From contig JAHLKV010000002.1 in the NCBI GenBank assembly GCA_020444475.1, positions 789,947 through 853,946 on the forward strand: a DNA stretch of 64,000 bases, read 5' to 3'. The notes below the pieces were generated by a model that saw only the letters and a list, made by a program, of their open reading frames with translations, had not been told where the DNA came from and did no database searches. The position numbers and the translations under genes were made by a program. Positions 58,921 to 64,000 of this stretch are shown one piece after another. The number at the start of each line of letters is the position of its first letter. The first letter of the stretch is position 1. The DNA is from a bacterium (lineage in GTDB: Bacteria > Zixibacteria > MSB-5A5 > GN15 > FEB-12).

Positions 58921-60375
58921 ATGAGGACCGAGGATCTGTCAGTTGAGCCTGATCACACTATTGCCCCGTCGCGGATTGGGCTGTTGGTGCTGATGGCGGT
59001 GTTCGTGTTTATCCTGGCCGCAGTTCTGCTCTGGATGAACAACCGCGCGTCGCTGGCTATCGCCCTGGTGGCGGCGCCGGTCGGCCTTGTCCTGGTGACA
59101 AATCCGCGATGGGCACTCTATCAGTTTGTCTTCTGCTGCTATCTGCTGTTTGTGGTCGTCGAATCAGTGCCGCTCATTCTGCTCGATCTCAGCGCGCTGG
59201 TCCTGATTGCGGCGGCATTCCTTGATGTGGTACTTTCGGATCGGCTCCCGCGCAGGATGCCTGCGATCGGCTGGTGGTATCTCGCCTTTGCGGTCGTCCT
59301 CTGCATATCCGGCGTCTTCGGGTATGCACCCGAGCGAGCTGTCCGACCAGTCGCCCGCGTGGTGTTCCTGCTGGGCACCTTTATCGGTGTCTACCGGCTC
59401 TCTCGTCATCTGTCACCCACGCATCTGTTGCAGGCATTTTTCTGGTTCGCGGTGGTTCATTCACTGATAGCGCTGGTACCGTTTATCGCCAGCGGCGGTG
59501 TCGCCCGTTCGTTCGGATTCAGCCTGCGCATTCTCGACGAACTGACCATGCTTGCTTTGCCCATCGGAGTCAGCTTCGCCGTCTGGTCACCCCGCCGACG
59601 GCTTGGCTTTCTGCTGGGCAGTCTCGTCGTGCTCGGCGCTCTTGTCGGTACCCAGAGCCGGGCTCCGATCGGATTCGGCGTGCTGGCGGCCGGGTTTGTA
59701 CTGCTCATCGGGTGGTGGCGTACTCGCACGCACCGCTCACTGCGATCTGCGGCGTTCGAGAACAGGACGGCCGGCCATGCAGCGGCCCGCCGAATCTGGT
59801 CGGTCGTGGCGTTGGCCGCCATGGTCCCTGTCGTGCTGATAGTGTTGAAGCCGACCCTGCTGCTCGCTGTTTACGAGCGATTCGATTCGCTCGTGCGGTT
59901 CGAACCAAGCGGCACTCTGCTGCTCCGCCTGCAGTTGTGGGAACGAGCGATAGGGGCCTTTCTGGATCATCCTCTGCTGGGGATGGGACCGGGGATGTTC
60001 CAGCATTATGGTGAGGTCTATCCGGGAGCCAGATTCAACCCATTCACCCTGTATATATCCGGATTGTCAGCCCACAATATGACGCTGCACTATCTGGCCG
60101 AAACGGGACTGATCGGCGCCGGAACCGCCGTCGGCTTGTTTGCGACGCAGTTCCGTATCAGCAGGCGCGTATGGCGACAGACCGCCGATATGACACCGGC
60201 AGCAACCGCGTCCGCTCTTTACGCGATCGGGTTTGTCTTGTTGGTATCAACGCTGATTGAGGGAGGGTGGTTGTTCGGCGGACAGGTTGGTTTCCTGGCC
60301 GCCTTCTTCATGGCGCTCATTACACGGGCGAGTGAGACACTCCGCTGTACACCGGGCGCCTCTCAAACGACTTAA
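58921..60375 (+). CDS. O-antigen ligase/polymerase family membrane protein
   Basis: Multi-TM; GTQSRAPIGFGV and GMGPGMFQHYGEVYPG...AHNMTLHYLAETGLIG. Confidence 0.85.
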   Translation: MRTEDLSVEPDHTIAPSRIGLLVLMAVFVFILAAVLLWMNNRASLAIALVAAPVGLVLVTNPRWALYQFVFCCYLLFVVVESVPLILLDLSALVLIAAAFLDVVLSDRLPRRMPAIGWWYLAFAVVLCISGVFGYAPERAVRPVARVVFLLGTFIGVYRLSRHLSPTHLLQAFFWFAVVHSLIALVPFIASGGVARSFGFSLRILDELTMLALPIGVSFAVWSPRRRLGFLLGSLVVLGALVGTQSRAPIGFGVLAAGFVLLIGWWRTRTHRSLRSAAFENRTAGHAAARRIWSVVALAAMVPVVLIVLKPTLLLAVYERFDSLVRFEPSGTLLLRLQLWERAIGAFLDHPLLGMGPGMFQHYGEVYPGARFNPFTLYISGLSAHNMTLHYLAETGLIGAGTAVGLFATQFRISRRVWRQTADMTPAATASALYAIGFVLLVSTLIEGGWLFGGQVGFLAAFFMALITRASETLRCTPGASQTT

Positions 60376-61892
60376 GACGGCATTTTCTTCAGGAAGTCGA
60401 TACGCGGTGTGACGCCGAAAACCGGCAAATCCAGCGCCTCCTCGACATCCTCAACCTTCTTGAACGAGTTGTCCAGCAGCTCGACCAGGATTGCCACGGC
60501 TCCGCCGACTACCAGGCCAAGCATAATCCCCATCATGAGGATCTGCTTGCGGTCCGGCTTGAATGGTCCCAGCGGCGCTTTGGCCGGTTCGACCACCCGG
60601 TACTTCGATGACGACATGTCCTGCACCAGCGCCTGCGAGATGGTAGAGCTTTCCTGCTGGCGCTTGAAGCGGTCGCGAAGATCGGTCTTGGCGGCAACAT
60701 CGCGATCGAGCTGCGCCAGACGGGCTTCGTACTCGGGGATCAGGTTCATTTTCGTGGTCAACTCATCGAGCGCCGACTGAAGATACGGTTTCTTCGAGTA
60801 CAGGTAGTCCAGCGAAGTACGTATGTTGAACAACTGGGCGAGCTGGTCCTTGACTTCCTGGTTCTGACTGCCGAACTGCTCGTTGACGAGACGCCGGTTC
60901 TCCGACTCCAACGACGAGATCAGGTTGTTCTGCTTCAGCTTGAAATTGATGACCTGCGGGTCGGACCAGGTATAGCGAATCATCAAATCTCCCACCTGAC
61001 GCAGCTGCTGTTTGAGATCCTGCTCCAGGCCGGCCTTGGTGTCCGAACCCTCCAATTCGACCTTGGAACTCGACAGTCCCGCCGCGTTCAAGCGAGCGAG
61101 GATTTGTTTTTCTTCCTCTCGCAGGTTTTCGATCTCCCGGGTAGACCGGTCGATCTCGGCGGTGATTTCCTGTCGGTTGGACTCGGACGTGATAGACTCA
61201 TCGAGCTGGATCGCCAGGTATTCCTTTTCGACATTGGTCCGCTCGGCGAGCACGTCGCGGAGTTGCTGCTCGTATTTTTCGAGCTGGATATCGGAGAAGT
61301 CCTGTGACGAGCGGATCTGGTAGAGCTCCTGTTTGACCTTTTCACCGATATAGATTTCGCCGAGGGTGTTGGCGATATCGCGGGCCATGAGCGGATCGGT
61401 CGTTTCGACCCGGATCATGATCTGGTCGCCGGCTGCCCAGTCGACCACCACCGATTCCTTCAACATCGACTGCACCGCGCGGATCTGCGCCTGGTCGACC
61501 GGCATGGCCGGACGTCCGGCGATGATCTTGCGGGCCTCGGCGGCAATCTGCGGAACGCGCTCGAGGCGGAGGCGATCGTTCAGGAGAACAGTGTAGGCGC
61601 GCGAGGTGATTTCGTTATGAATAGCCTGTAGTTTCTCACGACGTTCAGAGGTGCCCATGCGTCGAAGGCCGCTTTGCTCCCCGACGATAGCTTCGAGCTC
61701 GCGAGTGAGGGATACTTCGGCATCAATCTGAATGATCGTAGCCGACTCGTACTCGGGCGTGATCAGATACGAGGAGCCGAAGGCGATGGCTGACACGAGA
61801 ATGAGGGGAAGGACGATCAGCCATTTGCGCTTCCAAGCCATCCCGATAAGCTCGCGAATATCAAGCTGCTTGTCGATTTTGCTCAGGTTCAT
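60372..61892 (-). CDS. Wzz/GumC-type polysaccharide chain-length protein, no obvious kinase domain
   Basis: N-terminal Wzz domain (RELIGMAWKRKWLIVLPLILVSAIAFGSSYLITPEYES), coiled coil, C-terminal TM and PxxP-like region. Confidence 0.88.
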   Translation of the reverse strand: MNLSKIDKQLDIRELIGMAWKRKWLIVLPLILVSAIAFGSSYLITPEYESATIIQIDAEVSLTRELEAIVGEQSGLRRMGTSERREKLQAIHNEITSRAYTVLLNDRLRLERVPQIAAEARKIIAGRPAMPVDQAQIRAVQSMLKESVVVDWAAGDQIMIRVETTDPLMARDIANTLGEIYIGEKVKQELYQIRSSQDFSDIQLEKYEQQLRDVLAERTNVEKEYLAIQLDESITSESNRQEITAEIDRSTREIENLREEEKQILARLNAAGLSSSKVELEGSDTKAGLEQDLKQQLRQVGDLMIRYTWSDPQVINFKLKQNNLISSLESENRRLVNEQFGSQNQEVKDQLAQLFNIRTSLDYLYSKKPYLQSALDELTTKMNLIPEYEARLAQLDRDVAAKTDLRDRFKRQQESSTISQALVQDMSSSKYRVVEPAKAPLGPFKPDRKQILMMGIMLGLVVGGAVAILVELLDNSFKKVEDVEEALDLPVFGVTPRIDFLKKMPS

Positions 61893-62420
61893 AGACGATT
61901 ATTCCTGTCGATCGTGAGAAAAACGCTGTTTTTCGGGCACATCCAGCCGTCCCGGTCGGTTTGTCTCTTGTAACAGCCGGAATCGTGGAAGTTCCCGTTC
62001 CGGCGGCTGTTGCGGCCGAATTGCCCTCGAAAATATAGGCTTTTTGAAGACCTGATCCAACGTCAAAACGATCCGGGTCGGTTGTGGGGTCCCTCTGGGA
62101 TGTTATGTCGGCAGGCAGGGGAGAAAAGTATTGCTTTTTTGGCCGGTCGGCGTACTATTGGCTTGCCTGTCGGCCCCTATTCAAAGAGCAAAATAGTACA
62201 TGATTGAGCGGCGCGACGGCGCCTGCCGGCGGGTCGCTCGGCGAAGCAAACTCTTTGTGTCACAGTGGCTCAGGGGATTCACTCGACTGCCGATATATTC
62301 GACAAGCGCTTGATTTTCGAACCTGGATCGAGACCGGCGCCATCCCGGGCCGATTGCCTCAGCCCAGCCGTGCACAACCGAACGTGATGAGATGATAACT
62401 GCATATAAGGAGCTAACACG

Positions 62421-63383
62421 TTGGCCTTCACAAAAGACAGTCTGAAAATCGACGCCGAGAAAGTCGTCGATGAACTCTGCCAGACGATGCGGAATCAGAT
62501 CCGCAAAGACCTCAAAAAAACCGGCGCCGTGATTGGTATTTCGGGCGGGATCGACTCCTCGGTCTGCGCCGCCCTTGCCGCGCGCGCCCTGGGACCGAAA
62601 CGCGTGGTCGGCATCATGATGCCCGAAACGGACTCCTCGCCGGAAAGCGAACAGCTCGCCCGTGAGCTGGCCGGGACGTTTGGTTTCGAGACAATCAAGG
62701 AAAACATCTCCGCCGGTCTGGCCGGACTAGGCTGTTATGAACGCCGCGACGAAGCGGTTAAAAGCGTTTTTCCGGAGTTCGACAGCAGCTATACCTCGAA
62801 GATTACGATTCCGTCGAATATCCTCGAAAAAGACAGTTTCAACTTCTTCAACCTGACGATCGCCAACAAGGACGGCGAGAAGGTGAAGCGCCTTCCGCTC
62901 GACGCCTACCTGCAGATCGTGGCTGCGTCGAACCTCAAGCAGCGCCTTCGCATGACCACCCTGTATTTCCACGCCGAAAAGCGCAACTGGGCGGTGGTTG
63001 GAACCGGCAACAAAGACGAGCACATGCAGGGCTTTTTCGTGAAGTATGGCGACGGCGGCGCGGACCTCAAGCCGATCGCCCACCTGTTCAAGATTCAGGT
63101 CTACCAGATCGCCGAGTTCCTCGGGGTCCCGAAAGAGATTATCAAACGCACACCGACCACCGATACGTATAGCGCCGAGGTGACCCAGGAGGAGTTCTTC
63201 TTCGGCCTCGATTTCTATACTATGGATATGCTCTGGCATGCCATGGAGACCGGGGTGCCGGCGGCCGAAGCGGCCAAAGTGCTGGGGATCAGCACCGAGC
63301 AGGCCGAAAAGGGCTACGCCAACATTCAGCGCAAGATAACGGCGACCGAGTACCTTCGGATGCTGCCGCTCGAAGCAGAATAA
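62421..63383 (+). CDS. nadE: NAD(+) synthase
   Basis: PP-loop VIGISGGIDSSVCAALAARALG; GTGNKDE; TTG start. Confidence 0.94.
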   Translation: MAFTKDSLKIDAEKVVDELCQTMRNQIRKDLKKTGAVIGISGGIDSSVCAALAARALGPKRVVGIMMPETDSSPESEQLARELAGTFGFETIKENISAGLAGLGCYERRDEAVKSVFPEFDSSYTSKITIPSNILEKDSFNFFNLTIANKDGEKVKRLPLDAYLQIVAASNLKQRLRMTTLYFHAEKRNWAVVGTGNKDEHMQGFFVKYGDGGADLKPIAHLFKIQVYQIAEFLGVPKEIIKRTPTTDTYSAEVTQEEFFFGLDFYTMDMLWHAMETGVPAAEAAKVLGISTEQAEKGYANIQRKITATEYLRMLPLEAE

Positions 63384-63447
63384 CGACTCACCGTCGACAG
63401 GTGATTGAACAGATAACGATTCAGACCAGGAAACAACGGAAACGACC

Positions 63448-63711
63448 ATGGCAGCAATAGACCAGGCTACGGTGCGACAGGAAATCCGCGCCTTCATCTA
63501 CGAGACGTACTTTTTCGGCGATGAGTCCGAGCAGTTCGAAGACACCGATTCCTTTATGGAGCAGGGCATTATCGACTCCACCGGCGTGCTGGAGTTGACG
63601 TCGTTCCTCGAAGAGAAGTACGGCGTGACGGTTGAGGATGACGAGATGGTTCCGGCCAATCTCGATTCGGTCGCCAACCTGATCTCATTTATAGAACGCA
63701 AAAAAAGCTAG
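63448..63711 (+). CDS. Acyl carrier protein
   Basis: EQGIIDSTGVLELTSFLEEKYGVTVEDDEMVPANLDSVANLISFI; DS(T) phosphopantetheine site. Confidence 0.9.
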   Translation: MAAIDQATVRQEIRAFIYETYFFGDESEQFEDTDSFMEQGIIDSTGVLELTSFLEEKYGVTVEDDEMVPANLDSVANLISFIERKKS

Positions 63712-63728
63712 CTTGTGGGCCGAGCCTC

Positions 63729-64000
63729 GTAGGGCATGTCTGTCCGCAGACGTGCCATGACGTTCTTGTAGGGCATGTCTGTCCGCAGACGTGCCGTCAC
63801 GTAGGCCGAGGCTGCTTGCAGCCCGGCGCTTGTAGGGCAGAACCCGAGACCGCAGGACGAAGCGGTTCTGCCATCGCCTTTGAGGAAGTTGACGGCATGG
63901 CGGGTTCGAAGACGGACCCGCCCTACCAGCTGATAAGGATTTGAAGGCGCTTGTAGGGCAGAACCCGAGACCGCAGGACGAAGCGGTTCTGCCATCGCCT
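63729..64000. repeat. Dense array of hairpin modules D, D, E, A, C, A
   Basis: D at 63729-63756 and 63768-63795 (identical 28 bp); E 63801-63825; A 63825-63879 and 63946-64000 (identical 55 bp); C 63899-63922; continues past window edge. Confidence 0.92.

Noticed and set aside
63729-63795. Two identical 28-bp repeats with a short spacer, CRISPR-like at first sight
   Set aside because: Only two copies, 11-nt spacer, the repeats are self-palindromic REP-like modules, and there are no cas genes in the window.

Overview
64 kb chromosomal window from a moderately high-GC bacterium. Gene content (Rex, HflX, DUF3857 pairs, TorF porin, RRM proteins) suggests an uncultured FCB-type lineage; the taxon is inference only. 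About 60 protein-coding genes are supported, including housekeeping genes (alr, rex, uvrA, hflX, pepF, degP/Q-like, msrB, amt, nadE, fur/perR-like, dps-like), several secreted or outer-membrane proteins and signalling genes. The window ends in an envelope-polysaccharide neighbourhood (O-antigen ligase, Wzz-type protein, NAD synthase, ACP). I found no tRNA, rRNA, CRISPR, prophage or intact IS element. The most interesting non-ordinary signals are: (1) a dense modular set of at least ten families of short intergenic hairpins (composites at 15.2-15.65 kb, 31.7-32.2 kb and 63.7-64.0 kb), some with compensatory stem changes between copies; (2) a ~0.6 kb intergenic block at 17.56-18.19 kb rich in hairpins and ending in an intrinsic terminator, a candidate large structured RNA; (3) a duplicated 3' remnant of a histidine kinase gene, forming direct repeats around a DUF3857/transglutaminase gene pair; (4) two apparent pseudoenzymes (an M1-like peptidase lacking its zinc ligands and a transglutaminase-like protein lacking its Cys); (5) a near-consensus Rex operator just downstream of the rex promoter -10 box. 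All calls were made by eye from sequence and ORF translations; no database search was run.
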